Part shown: positions 26,339-35,302 of the stretch, piece after piece
Layout of the letters: the number at the start of each line of letters is the position of its first letter
How positions within the stretch are numbered: position 1 is the first letter of the stretch
Assembly (NCBI GenBank): GCA_002483365.1
Contig: DLHT01000015.1
Span: 168,910 to 232,909, forward strand
Reading direction: 5' to 3'
DNA: 64,000 bases
Origin: Cellvibrio sp. UBA7661
GTDB taxonomy: Bacteria; Pseudomonadota; Gammaproteobacteria; Pseudomonadales; Cellvibrionaceae
Translations under genes and position numbers: made by a program
The notes under the pieces: generated by a model
What the model was told of the DNA's origin: nothing
What the model saw: only the letters and a program-made list of their open reading frames with translations
The model's database searches: none

Positions 26339-29308
26339 ATGACTTTTGATCTCAGCCAGGTAGCACTCATCGGTATCAGTTATTTACTGCTGCTATTTGG
26401 TATCGCTTACATAACCGAGCGGGGCTGGATTCCCGAGGCGGTCACATCGCACCCCATTACTTATATTTTGTCGCTGGGTATTTTTGCCAGCGCCTGGGCG
26501 TTTTACGGTGTAATCGACCTCGCCTTCCAATACGGTTACGGTGCGCTCGCCTATTATATTGGCACCGGAGCGCTCTTCCTGTTCGCCCCTGTCGCCCTGG
26601 CACCACTGGCAGAATTGGCACGGCGACACCAAGTGCACTCGCTCGCTGACTTACTGGTATTTCGTTACCACAGCCACAGCGTGGGCGCGTTGACTACCCT
26701 TTGCATGCTGTGCGGCATCCTGCCCCTGATGGCATTACAGATCCAGGCGATTGCCGACACCATGCACATCCTCACGGTAAGCGGTAATCCCTCCCTGCCT
26801 CTGGCGGGAACCGGACTCACCTTCAAAGACCTAATGGCGCTCTGTTACTGTTTTATTCTGGCGTTTTTCACGATTTCTTTCGGTGCCAATCGCGAGCAAC
26901 ACCGCGGGCTGATTACTGCCATGGCATTCGAATCCCTGATCAAAGTCTGCGCACTCTGTGCAGTCGGGCTGGTCGCTGTTTTTGGGGTATTTGATGGATT
27001 GGAAGGGCTGGATCAATGGCTGCTCGATCACCCTGAAAATCTGGCGCTGCTGCACACGCCTATCCACACCGATTCTGCCCACACCTTACTGTTGGTATTT
27101 GTCGCTACCGCCGTCACCATGCCGCACATTTTCCACTTGGGACTCGCTGAAAACCCTTTGATGCGCAACTCGCACACAGTGACCTGGGCATTCCCACTGT
27201 TTCTACTGTTAATGGCGCTGCCGATTTTTCCGATACTCTGGGCTGGCACTGAACTTTCGGTCCCATTGCCACCGCAATATTACACACTGGGTGTACCGAT
27301 TCTGTTCGATTCACCCGGACTGACCCTGCTGGCATTTATCGGTGGACTTTCAGCCGCAACAGGGGCGATGGTGGTGATCTCGCTCGCGCTCTCCACCATG
27401 GTAATGAACCACTGGCTGCTGCCCAGCCTGAAATTACGCACCCGCATCGATCTCTACAGCCAGCTGATCTGGCTGCGCCGGATCCTGATTGCCGCTATTT
27501 TCTTCGGCGGTTACCTGCTGTATTGGATACTGGATAACCGCTTCAGCCTTGCCCATCTGGCGATGACAGCATTTATCGAAACCCTGCAATTCCTGCCCGG
27601 AACATTTGCGATTGTGTTTTGGAGTAAAGGCAACAAGCGCGGCATCATCGCTGGTTTGGCGGTTGGTACCAGTATCTGGGCGATCGGATTGTTACTGCCC
27701 ATCCTGACCGGCATGGAATACATCCAGCTGCCGCTGCTGAACTGGACGATTCCGGTAGGGATCGAATACTGGAGCGAAGTGACGCTAATCTCACTCGGGC
27801 TTAACACCTTTTGCTTTGTGTTGATTTCACTGCTCACCCGCCAAACAGAAGATGAACAATACAGCGCCGATCTCTGCGCCGCTGATGAGCTCAGCCATCC
27901 GGTACGTCAGGCGCTGGATGTACATTCCGCTTCGGAATTCAAACACCGCCTGGCCAAGCCTCTCGGCAAGGTAACCGCCAGCCGCGAAGTTGATCTCGCC
28001 TTAAAAGAACTGAACCTGACAATTGACGAGCGCCGCCCCTATGCATTGCGCCGCCTGCGCGACCAAATTGAAGGTAACCTTTCCAGCCTGATGGGAATCC
28101 ACGTCGCCAGCGAGATCATGGACAAACACATTCCCCATGTAACCGCTGAAACCCAAAGCACGGTGGACATCAACCTGATCGAAAACCGCCTCGCCCAGTA
28201 CCGCGACCACCTGACCGGTATGGCAGCCGAACTCAACACACTTCGCCTGTATCACCGTAAAACACTGGAAGAACTGCCAATGGCGGTTTGTTCACTGGGG
28301 CGCGATATGGAAGTCCTGATGTGGAACCGCGCCATGGCACAACTCACCCAAACCCCGAGCGAGGATGTTACCGGCTCTTATTTGGAAGACATTCCCGAGC
28401 CCTGGTGCAGCCTGCTAATCGATTTCAGCCAAAGTAAAGAACCTCACTTTTACCGGCGCGAAATCGAACTGAATAATCGCCCTCACTGGATCAGTTTGCA
28501 TAAAGCCAACATCGAAGGCCCTATTACCGCTGGCGTTTACGACCAGGTAATGTTGCTGGAAGACGTGACCGAAACCCAACTACTGGAGCAGGAACTGGTG
28601 CACTCGGAGCGGCTCGCTTCCGTCGGCCGACTTGCTGCCGGTGTTGCCCATGAAATCGGCAATCCGATTACCGGTATCGCCTGCCTCGCGCAAAATCTGA
28701 AATACGATTCCAGCGACCCGGCCGAAGTGCTGGAAACAGCCGAACAAATCCTTAGCCAGACCGACCGTGTCGGGCGTATCGTGCAGTCACTGGTGAGTTT
28801 CTCCCATGCCGGTCACGCCAGCAAAACCGAGTTCGAAGCTGTTTCTATTCGTGACTGCGCCAACGAAGCAATTCACTTGCTATCGCTGCAAAAAGAGAAA
28901 ACCCAGGTGCTGTTCTGCAACGACATCCCCAAAACCGCCATAGTTGCGGGCGATGCGCAGCGCATAATTCAGGTTTTTATAAATCTTTTATCTAACGCGC
29001 GGGATGCCAGCCCGGAGCAAGGCCGTGTTATGCTTGAAAGTAACGAAGATGAGGATTCGGTAACAATTTATGTTACCGATGAGGGGCACGGCATCCCTCC
29101 TGAGTTAATCGAACGGATTCTTGAACCATTTTTTACCACCAAAGAACCGGGTGAAGGCACCGGCTTGGGCTTGGCAATGGTCTATAGCATTATCGAAGAC
29201 CACAGCGGCCACATGGACATCATCAGCCCAGCCGATACCGCCAACAATCGCGGCGCCAAGTTCGTTATTACATTGCCGCGGCATCTTGATTCATTTATGG
29301 ATGCGTAA
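26339..29308 (+). CDS. cbrA: Sensor histidine kinase CbrA with solute-symporter domain
   Basis: CbrA is the membrane sensor of the CbrAB system that balances carbon and nitrogen use. The 989 residues begin with a sodium:solute symporter (SSSF)-like domain of about 13 helices (to about residue 500), then a linker helix region, a PAS domain (near 640-740), HisKA with the phospho-accepting His at about residue 771 (AAGVAHEIGNPITGI), and HATPase with N box NLLSNARDAS and G boxes DEGHGIPPE and GEGTGLGLAM. The full length and domain order match pseudomonad CbrA. cbrB follows 131 bases later. Confidence 0.95.
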   Translation: MTFDLSQVALIGISYLLLLFGIAYITERGWIPEAVTSHPITYILSLGIFASAWAFYGVIDLAFQYGYGALAYYIGTGALFLFAPVALAPLAELARRHQVHSLADLLVFRYHSHSVGALTTLCMLCGILPLMALQIQAIADTMHILTVSGNPSLPLAGTGLTFKDLMALCYCFILAFFTISFGANREQHRGLITAMAFESLIKVCALCAVGLVAVFGVFDGLEGLDQWLLDHPENLALLHTPIHTDSAHTLLLVFVATAVTMPHIFHLGLAENPLMRNSHTVTWAFPLFLLLMALPIFPILWAGTELSVPLPPQYYTLGVPILFDSPGLTLLAFIGGLSAATGAMVVISLALSTMVMNHWLLPSLKLRTRIDLYSQLIWLRRILIAAIFFGGYLLYWILDNRFSLAHLAMTAFIETLQFLPGTFAIVFWSKGNKRGIIAGLAVGTSIWAIGLLLPILTGMEYIQLPLLNWTIPVGIEYWSEVTLISLGLNTFCFVLISLLTRQTEDEQYSADLCAADELSHPVRQALDVHSASEFKHRLAKPLGKVTASREVDLALKELNLTIDERRPYALRRLRDQIEGNLSSLMGIHVASEIMDKHIPHVTAETQSTVDINLIENRLAQYRDHLTGMAAELNTLRLYHRKTLEELPMAVCSLGRDMEVLMWNRAMAQLTQTPSEDVTGSYLEDIPEPWCSLLIDFSQSKEPHFYRREIELNNRPHWISLHKANIEGPITAGVYDQVMLLEDVTETQLLEQELVHSERLASVGRLAAGVAHEIGNPITGIACLAQNLKYDSSDPAEVLETAEQILSQTDRVGRIVQSLVSFSHAGHASKTEFEAVSIRDCANEAIHLLSLQKEKTQVLFCNDIPKTAIVAGDAQRIIQVFINLLSNARDASPEQGRVMLESNEDEDSVTIYVTDEGHGIPPELIERILEPFFTTKEPGEGTGLGLAMVYSIIEDHSGHMDIISPADTANNRGAKFVITLPRHLDSFMDA

Positions 29309-29439
29309 CCGACACCCACTGGGTGTAATAGTGAAAACCAGAGCAAAAACCAGAAACAGAAAGACAAAAAGATCCGCGACTGGCAGGTGCAAGCTGCCGG
29401 TTATCGACCAGCAACACTTAACGCAAGACCCGGATAGCT

Positions 29440-30849
29440 ATGAGTAAGATTCTGATTGTTGAAGACGAAACCATCATCCGTAATGCCCTGCGCAAGCTGC
29501 TTGAGCGCAACCAGTACGAAGTCAGCGAGGCCCCCTCGGTTAAAGAGGCCACCTCCAAATTCCAACTGAAGGATTTTGACCTGATTATCAGCGATCTCCG
29601 TCTGCCCGGCGCGCCCGGCACGGATTTGATCAAGCTGGCAGGCGACACCCCCGTTCTTATTATGACGAGCTACGCCAGCCTGCGCTCGGCAGTAGATTCC
29701 ATGCGCATGGGTGCAGTTGACTACATCGCCAAACCGTTTGATCACGATGAAATGGTGAATGCGGTAAAACGCGTGATCGGCAAAGCCAAGGCAGTCAGCA
29801 AAGCCGCCCCTGGTACTGTCGCCGCAAGCACAGCTATCGCCGGCATGATCGGCGCTAGCGATGTCATGCAAGATTTGTATAACCGCATCCATAAAGTAGC
29901 CCCCACCAATGCCACCGTGTTAATCCACGGTGAAACCGGCACAGGTAAAGAGTTGGTCGCCCGCGCACTGCACGAAGAAAGCAACCGTAATAACCACTTG
30001 ATGATCTCTGTTAACTGCGCCGCCATTCCCGACACGCTGATCGAATCAGAACTCTTCGGTTACGAAAAAGGGGCATTTACCGGTGCGGCCAACAATCGCG
30101 AAGGCCTGGTTGCAGCAGCCGATGGCGGCACCTTGTTCCTCGACGAAATTGGCGAGTTGCCACTGGAAGCGCAAGCGCGCCTGTTGCGTGTACTGCAAGA
30201 GGGTGAGGTGCGCCCACTCGGCTCGGTTGAGTCACGCAAAGTCGATGTCCGCCTCGTAGCTGCAACCCACCGCGACTTGCGCAAGCTGTCCAAAGAAGGC
30301 AAGTTCCGCGAAGACCTCTACTTCCGTATCAACGTTGTGCAACTGGAGCTGCCGCCGCTGCGCGAGCGCGGGCGGGATATCATCAATATTGCCGAATCCC
30401 TGCTGCAGCGCTATTGCGCACAGTTTGGAAAACCCCAGCTCAAACTTTCCTCAGCGGCGATGGATGCCATCATGAGCTACAACTGGCCAGGCAACGTGCG
30501 CGAGCTGGAAAACGCCATGCAGCGCGCCGTTATCCTGTGTGAGGACAGCTCCGAAATTGGCGACCATCTGCTTTCTATCGATATGGACAACAATGATGAT
30601 CTGGATGACAACACCGGTAGTTCTGTTTTGGAACCCGCACGCCTTGCCAACCGCTCCGCAGGTACAGCATCGGAAGATTTGTCGCTGGAAGATTATTTCC
30701 AACGTTTTGTGTTGGAACATCAGGACACCATGAGCGAAACAGAACTGGCACGCAAACTGGGTGTTAGCCGTAAGTGCCTATGGGAGCGCCGTCAACGTCT
30801 CGGCATTCCCCGGTCAAAATCCTCTGCTGCTGTCGGTAGCGCCAAATAA
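29440..30849 (+). CDS. cbrB: Sigma-54-dependent response regulator CbrB
   Basis: CbrB is the NtrC-type activator phosphorylated by CbrA. The 469 residues show a receiver domain with the phospho-accepting Asp near residue 52 (LIISDLRLPG), an AAA+ domain with Walker A GETGTGKE near residue 165 and the sigma-54 contact loop GAFTGA, and a Fis-type helix-turn-helix near residues 433-455 (ETELARKLGVSRKCLWERR). Its expected target, an Hfq-sequestering RNA with a sigma-54 promoter, lies directly downstream. Confidence 0.96.
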   Translation: MSKILIVEDETIIRNALRKLLERNQYEVSEAPSVKEATSKFQLKDFDLIISDLRLPGAPGTDLIKLAGDTPVLIMTSYASLRSAVDSMRMGAVDYIAKPFDHDEMVNAVKRVIGKAKAVSKAAPGTVAASTAIAGMIGASDVMQDLYNRIHKVAPTNATVLIHGETGTGKELVARALHEESNRNNHLMISVNCAAIPDTLIESELFGYEKGAFTGAANNREGLVAAADGGTLFLDEIGELPLEAQARLLRVLQEGEVRPLGSVESRKVDVRLVAATHRDLRKLSKEGKFREDLYFRINVVQLELPPLRERGRDIINIAESLLQRYCAQFGKPQLKLSSAAMDAIMSYNWPGNVRELENAMQRAVILCEDSSEIGDHLLSIDMDNNDDLDDNTGSSVLEPARLANRSAGTASEDLSLEDYFQRFVLEHQDTMSETELARKLGVSRKCLWERRQRLGIPRSKSSAAVGSAK

Positions 30850-30872
30850 TATTTATCAGCGTTTCTCGTATA

Positions 30873-30912
30873 AAAATCCCCGATTAGCCTTCCAGCAATC
30901 GGGGATTTTTTA
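30873..30912 (+). terminator. Terminator of cbrB
   Basis: AAAATCCCCGATT pairs with AATCGGGGATTTT across a 10-base loop and is followed by a T-run. It separates the cbrAB transcript from the downstream small RNA unit. Confidence 0.9.
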
Positions 30913-30990
30913 TTTTCAGTGACATTTTTCTACATTAACGCGCCAATTTTGTTGTAAAGAACGCCAAATCGTTACCCCCATCCACGAGAG

Positions 30991-31055
30991 TGTTACCGCA
31001 CAAATACTGTTACCGTAATCGTCATACGTAACAAATAAGCGATAAATATGTAACT
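30991..31055 (+). promoter_or_regulatory. Putative CbrB upstream activator sites
   Basis: TGTTAC at 30991-30996 and again at 31008-31013, GTAACA at 31028-31033 and GTAACT at 31050-31055. The pair 31008/31028 forms TGTTAC-N14-GTAACA, an inverted repeat of the kind described for CbrB in Pseudomonas. The sites lie 75-140 bases upstream of the sigma-54 promoter, the usual place for an enhancer-binding protein. Confidence 0.7.
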
Positions 31056-31129
31056 GTTCGAAATAACAAAAAAGAATAAGAGACGACACAAAAAACCTAA
31101 CTAATTGTTTTAATTGAACATTTCAAATA

Positions 31130-31146
31130 TGGCACAACTACTGCTT
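31130..31146 (+). promoter_or_regulatory. Sigma-54 promoter of the CrcZ-like RNA
   Basis: TGGCAC-AACTA-CTGCT matches the -24/-12 consensus TGGCAC-N5-TTGCW at nearly every position, with the invariant GG (31131) and GC (31143) exactly 12 bases apart. It predicts a transcript start near 31156. Confidence 0.85.
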
Positions 31147-31155
31147 TTAGAGCGC

Positions 31156-31556
31156 CATAACAAAAACAAACAATAAGAATTAAATGTGAAAATCTAATAA
31201 CAACAAGAAACAATAAAAAACTGAAGAAACTTAAAAATAACAACAATAGACAATAAGAAACTGAAAAAACGAATAACAACAAGAAACAATAAGAAACTGA
31301 AAAGATAGATAATAACAACAAGAAATAATAACAATAGAATGCATATAACAATAACGAAAACAATAACTTAGATTGACCTACGCTAGAAGACAAAAGCAAT
31401 AAGACAGTAAAATAAAGCGGACAACTGACTAGGCACGGGATGGGATAGCACGCGAGATTGGATGTTTGCCACGGAGGCGACCCATTAAGATGCCAGAATG
31501 CAGCACCTTGGTGCTACCCTCCAGCGGGAAGGCGAAAGCTTTCCCGTTTTGCTTTT
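31156..31556 (+). ncRNA. crcZ: CrcZ-like Hfq/Crc-sequestering small RNA
   Basis: The region between cbrB and pcnB holds no plausible gene but an A/C-rich stretch with at least five AAnAAn-type clusters (AACAACAAGAA, AACAACAATAG, AATAATAACAA, ATAACAATAAC). The clusters CAACAA start at 31201, 31241, 31277 and 31316, giving an imperfect tandem repeat of about 38 bases that also carries AATAAGAAACTG. In Pseudomonas, CrcZ is a 407-nt RNA at this same locus, made from a CbrB/sigma-54 promoter, that titrates Hfq from catabolite-repressed mRNAs through such CA motifs. Here promoter, about 400-nt length, motifs and terminator all agree. The 3' third is more structured (AGCACCTTGGTGCT hairpin). The exact start and expression are inferred. 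Confidence 0.82.
31525..31556 (+). terminator. Terminator of the CrcZ-like RNA
   Basis: CGGGAA-G-GC-GAAA-GC-T-TTCCCG forms a hairpin with a GAAA tetraloop, followed by TTTTGCTTTT. It ends a transcript of about 400 nt from the sigma-54 promoter and separates it from pcnB. Confidence 0.85.
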
Positions 31557-31627
31557 CAGGGAACCAAAAACTGATCGCTGATACCAATTCCACGCAGGGC
31601 TGTCTGTCGAAAAAAACCCCGATCTTC

Positions 31628-31636
31628 TGCTAAACT
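31628..31636 (+). promoter_or_regulatory. Candidate extended -10 promoter of pcnB
   Basis: TGC-TAAACT, an extended -10 box, lies 45 bases before the pcnB start and after the small RNA terminator. No good -35 is seen. Confidence 0.35.
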
Positions 31637-31680
31637 CGCCGCTTCCTTGCAACTGACTGCCCAAACACCAGCGAGACAAC

Positions 31681-33063
31681 ATGCTCAAACGCTTGCTTAA
31701 CCTCTTTACGTCAAAAGATTCCAGCAAAGTATCAGGTGCCACTCCCAATGGCGCGATTTCAATTCCGCGCGACCAACACAATATTTCCCGCAAAAATATC
31801 AGTCAGGCAGCGATCCGAATTATTAAGCAGTTGGAAGATTCCGGTTTTTCTGCCTATCTGGTGGGTGGAGGTGTGCGCGACCTGCTGCTCGGCAATCACC
31901 CCAAAGATTTCGATGTCGCCACCAATGCCCGCCCCGAGGAAGTAAAACGCCTGTTCCGTAGCGCGCGCATTGTTGGCCGCCGCTTCCAAATCGTGCACGT
32001 CCGTATGGGACGTGAAGTGATTGAGGTCACCACCTTTCGCGGACATCACGAAGATACATCCCAACATGCCTCACGCAGCGAAGACGGCATGCTGTTACGC
32101 GATAATGTCTATGGCACATTGGAAACCGATGCCATGCGTCGCGACTTCACCGTCAACGCGCTCTACTACACCCTGAAAGACTTCTCGGTGATCGACTACT
32201 GCAAAGGCATGGACGATCTTAAAAACCGTACCCTGCGCATGATTGGCGATCCGGCAACCCGCTACAAAGAAGACCCGGTACGTATGCTGAGGGCGCTTCG
32301 TTTCGCCGCCAAACTGGGTTTTAAAATTGAGCCAAAAACTGCCAAACCTATCCGCGAACTAGGCAGTTTGTTGCTGAACGTGTCTGATGCGCGCCTGTTT
32401 GAGGAAGTACTCAAGCTGTTTTTGGGGGGATCTGCGACCGCCACATTTAATTTGATGCGGGAATATGACCTTCTGGTACACCTGTTCCCCGGTACTGATA
32501 TAGCGCTCAAAGCAGGTGATACCCTCGGAGCCAACCTGATTGAACAGTGCATGATCAATACCGACAAGCGTATCCGCGCCGAGAAAACGGTTACGCCTGC
32601 ATTTATTTATGCCGCACTCTTGTGGCCTGCACTGCAGCATCAATTCCATCTGCTTTCCGGAAAGATGACGCCAACACAGGCCTGGACACAAGCCGCAACC
32701 AACACCATCAACTTGCAGCTGACGCGCACCGCCATCCCGAAACGCTTCCTGATACCCATGCGCGAGATTTGGGATCTGCAGCAGCGCCTGCCAAGCCGTT
32801 TGGGAATGCGCGCACTGCGCACACTGGATCACCCTCGTTTCCGTGCAGCCTATGATTTTCTATTGATGCGGGAAGCCGCTGGCGAAGCGCTGGATGGATT
32901 GGGCGTATGGTGGACCAATTACCAAACCGCCACCGAAGATGAACGCGAACAAATGGTGAAAGAGGTTGCACGGCAATCCAAAACCGGCGGCGCTGCAAAG
33001 CCGCGCCGCCGCCGTTCACCGCGTAAACCAAGGGGCGATGCAGCTCCCGGTGGGAACGAATAA
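31681..33063 (+). CDS. pcnB: Poly(A) polymerase I
   Basis: PcnB adds poly(A) tails to RNA 3' ends and so promotes decay by exonucleases. The 460 residues show the nucleotidyltransferase signature YLVGGGVRDLLLGNHPKDFD, the RRFQIVHVRMG stretch, the RRDFTVNALYY motif and RMLRALRFAAKLGF, then a C-terminal domain and a very basic tail (KPRRRRSPRKPRG). Its place after cbrB and the CrcZ-like RNA and before folK is conserved with pseudomonads. Confidence 0.96.
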   Translation: MLKRLLNLFTSKDSSKVSGATPNGAISIPRDQHNISRKNISQAAIRIIKQLEDSGFSAYLVGGGVRDLLLGNHPKDFDVATNARPEEVKRLFRSARIVGRRFQIVHVRMGREVIEVTTFRGHHEDTSQHASRSEDGMLLRDNVYGTLETDAMRRDFTVNALYYTLKDFSVIDYCKGMDDLKNRTLRMIGDPATRYKEDPVRMLRALRFAAKLGFKIEPKTAKPIRELGSLLLNVSDARLFEEVLKLFLGGSATATFNLMREYDLLVHLFPGTDIALKAGDTLGANLIEQCMINTDKRIRAEKTVTPAFIYAALLWPALQHQFHLLSGKMTPTQAWTQAATNTINLQLTRTAIPKRFLIPMREIWDLQQRLPSRLGMRALRTLDHPRFRAAYDFLLMREAAGEALDGLGVWWTNYQTATEDEREQMVKEVARQSKTGGAAKPRRRRSPRKPRGDAAPGGNE

Positions 33064-33066
33064 CCC

Positions 33067-33567
33067 ATGGCGCTGGCCTACATCGGTCTGGGAAGCAATC
33101 TGGAAGATCCACTGGCGCAGGTAACGCGCGCATTTGATGAGCTGGCAGCACTGGAGCACACCGCTTTGGTTGCACGCTCACCTGTTTATTCAAGCCTGCC
33201 AATAGGCCCCGAGCAGCCGGACTACATCAACGCAGTGGCACTGCTGGATACCCAACTGAAACCTCTGGCGCTGCTGGATGCCCTACAATCGATAGAGCAA
33301 GCGCATCAACGGGTTCGCATCCAGCACTGGGGGCCGCGCACCCTGGATTTGGACATCCTGCTTTACGACAACCAGATCATTCAACACCCGCGCCTGACGG
33401 TACCTCATCCTTATCTCACCCAACGCGGTTTTGTACTTTATCCTTTGGCAGATATTAGCCCGAATTTACAACTGCCGGATGGCCAAACGTTACAGGCACT
33501 GCTGCACCAATGTCCGTTTGAAGGCTTGGTGCAATTGCCGGACAACTGTTTGCCGAACCATCGCTAA
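33067..33567 (+). CDS. folK: 6-hydroxymethyl-7,8-dihydropterin pyrophosphokinase
   Basis: FolK (HPPK) transfers pyrophosphate from ATP to hydroxymethyl-dihydropterin in folate synthesis. The 166 residues contain YIGLGSNLEDPLAQV, YINAVALLDT and the HPPK signature WGPRTLDLDILLYDN followed by LTVPHPYLTQRGFVLYPL. It starts three bases after the pcnB stop and precedes a deoxynucleoside kinase by 19 bases. Confidence 0.95.
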   Translation: MALAYIGLGSNLEDPLAQVTRAFDELAALEHTALVARSPVYSSLPIGPEQPDYINAVALLDTQLKPLALLDALQSIEQAHQRVRIQHWGPRTLDLDILLYDNQIIQHPRLTVPHPYLTQRGFVLYPLADISPNLQLPDGQTLQALLHQCPFEGLVQLPDNCLPNHR

Positions 33568-33586
33568 CCGGCCGCAAGGAGTTATC

Positions 33587-34270
33587 GTGGACGCTGTATT
33601 TGAAGAATTGGGTCTCGACCTTACCAACACCAGACTGCCGCGCTATATCGCGGTAGAAGGCTGTATCGGCGTGGGCAAAACAACCCTCGCGCGCAACATT
33701 GCCAGTCTGTTTAATTACGACATGCTGCTGGAGCAACCGGAGGAAAATCCTTTTTTGGAACGTTTTTATCGCGATCCAAAATCCACCGCGCTGCCGACAC
33801 AATTATTCTTTTTATTCCAGCGCGCAAACCAACTGCAAAATTTACGTCAGGACGATATTTTTGAACCCGTGCGTGTAGCCGATTTTTTGATAGAAAAAGA
33901 TCAACTGTTTGCCAAGGTGACACTCGACGACGACGAGCTGAATATATATCGCCAGGTGTACGACAAACTCGTCATCAACGCACCGCGCCCTGATCTGGTA
34001 ATTTATTTACAGGCGCCACTGGATGTATTGCTTGAACGCATTCGCCAACGTGGCATTAGTGCTGAGCAATACATCAGCGCCGATTATTTAAAAGCACTCA
34101 ACGATACCTACACCGAATTTTTTCATTTTTATGATGGCGCACCGCTGTTGATCGTCAACGCCAAGGACTTAAACCTGGCGAAAAATCGCGATCATTTCAA
34201 ACAGCTGGTGGAATATATCCTCACCATCAAGAGCGGCCGTCACTACTACAATCCGGTGCCAGCACTTTAA
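33587..34270 (+). CDS. Deoxynucleoside kinase family protein
   Basis: A 227-residue P-loop kinase of the deoxyadenosine/deoxyguanosine kinase family, which phosphorylates deoxynucleosides in salvage. It shows RYIAVEGCIGVGKTTLAR (P-loop), LLEQPEENPFLERFY, VADFLIEKDQLFA and the arginine-rich LERIRQRGISAEQ lid. I start at the GTG at 33587, six bases after AAGGA; the longer frame overlaps folK. It sits between folK and panB, where many relatives also have a dNK-like gene. The exact substrate is unknown. Confidence 0.85.
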   Translation: MDAVFEELGLDLTNTRLPRYIAVEGCIGVGKTTLARNIASLFNYDMLLEQPEENPFLERFYRDPKSTALPTQLFFLFQRANQLQNLRQDDIFEPVRVADFLIEKDQLFAKVTLDDDELNIYRQVYDKLVINAPRPDLVIYLQAPLDVLLERIRQRGISAEQYISADYLKALNDTYTEFFHFYDGAPLLIVNAKDLNLAKNRDHFKQLVEYILTIKSGRHYYNPVPAL

Positions 34271-34308
34271 TCGTTAATCCTGAATGAATATTGAGAGCGA
34301 GCCTAGCC

Positions 34309-35148
34309 ATGCCTTACGGAACGATCAATAGCACCCCTACAGCGAACACGGCTCTGACTAAAAATGTCACCATCAACACACTGCATAAATTAAAAAGCAG
34401 TGGCGAAAAATTTGTAGTGATCTCATTGTACGACGCACACATGGCGGCAATGGCACAGCGCTGTGGCGTAGAAGTGGTATTGATTGGCGATTCGCTCGGG
34501 ATGACCGTGCTCGGCTACGACAGCACTATTCCCGTCACCATGGAACAGATGATTTACCATGTGGAAGCCGTCGCGCGCGGCAATAAAAAATCGCTGATTA
34601 TTGGCGACCTGCCGTTCATGACCTACGCAACACCTGAAGATGCCATGCGCAACTGCATGCGCATTATGCAAGCTGGTGCGCAGATGGTGAAACTCGAAGG
34701 CGGAGCCTGGCTTGCCGACACCGTGCGCATGCTTTCCGAACGCGGTGTACCTGTGTGCGCACATTTGGGTTTAACGCCGCAATCCGTCAATAAATTTGGG
34801 GGATTCCGTGTGCAAGGCCGCGATCAGGAAGGTGCTGACAAAATTCTCAGCGATGCGAAATTACTGGCAGATGCAGGCGCTGACTTATTAGTTTTGGAAT
34901 GTGTACCCGCCGCACTGGCAGCGCAAATCACGCGTGAAATTCCCATTCCGACAATTGGAATTGGTGCCGGGCGCGATGTGGATGCGCAAGTGCTAGTGAT
35001 TAATGACATTCTCGGATTGACCGAGCAGCCCCCCAAGTTTTCCAAAAACTTTTTACTCGAAGCTAACGACATTCCCGGCGCGATGCAAAAATATGTCGCT
35101 GATGTAAAAGCCGGTATTTTTCCTGGTGACGATAATATTTTTAACTAA
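34309..35148 (+). CDS. panB: 3-methyl-2-oxobutanoate hydroxymethyltransferase
   Basis: PanB makes ketopantoate from alpha-ketoisovalerate and methylene-tetrahydrofolate, the first step of pantothenate synthesis. Seen are VVLIGDSLGMTVLGYDSTIPVTMEQM, the conserved KLEGG, HLGLTPQSVNKFGGFRVQGR and IPTIGIGAGRDVDAQVLVIND segments in their usual order, in 279 residues. I start at MPYGT rather than six codons upstream. panC, which commonly follows panB, is not here; the next gene is on the other strand. Confidence 0.94.
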   Translation: MPYGTINSTPTANTALTKNVTINTLHKLKSSGEKFVVISLYDAHMAAMAQRCGVEVVLIGDSLGMTVLGYDSTIPVTMEQMIYHVEAVARGNKKSLIIGDLPFMTYATPEDAMRNCMRIMQAGAQMVKLEGGAWLADTVRMLSERGVPVCAHLGLTPQSVNKFGGFRVQGRDQEGADKILSDAKLLADAGADLLVLECVPAALAAQITREIPIPTIGIGAGRDVDAQVLVINDILGLTEQPPKFSKNFLLEANDIPGAMQKYVADVKAGIFPGDDNIFN

Positions 35149-35222
35149 TGCTTCACCAAACGTGCAACAAAGCAGTACTGCTCCCGAATAAACACTTGTT
35201 AGCCGTTCTGCCGCCTTCTGAA

Positions 35223-35275
35223 AACCTATACCGAATCCATCTCTGCATTTAAAAATGAGAGATGGATTATAGGTT
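35223..35275. repeat. Palindromic element after panB
   Basis: AACCTATA-CCG-AATCCATCTCT faces AGAGATGGATT-A-TAGGTT across 13 bases. The stem has no T-run on either strand, so it looks more like a REP/MITE-type palindrome than a classical terminator, though it could protect the panB mRNA 3' end. Confidence 0.5.
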
Positions 35276-35302
35276 CGCATTTACTGATGTCTCTACCAGT
35301 CT

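Noticed and set aside
31201..31345. Short repeats that could suggest a CRISPR array
   Set aside because: The units are low-complexity, imperfect and contiguous, with no unique spacers and no cas genes.
31097..31399. 100-codon open frame on the minus strand opposite the CrcZ-like RNA
   Set aside because: It reads as runs of Leu, Phe, Ser and Tyr, the product of an A/C-rich template, with no ribosome binding site. The region is better explained as an RNA gene.
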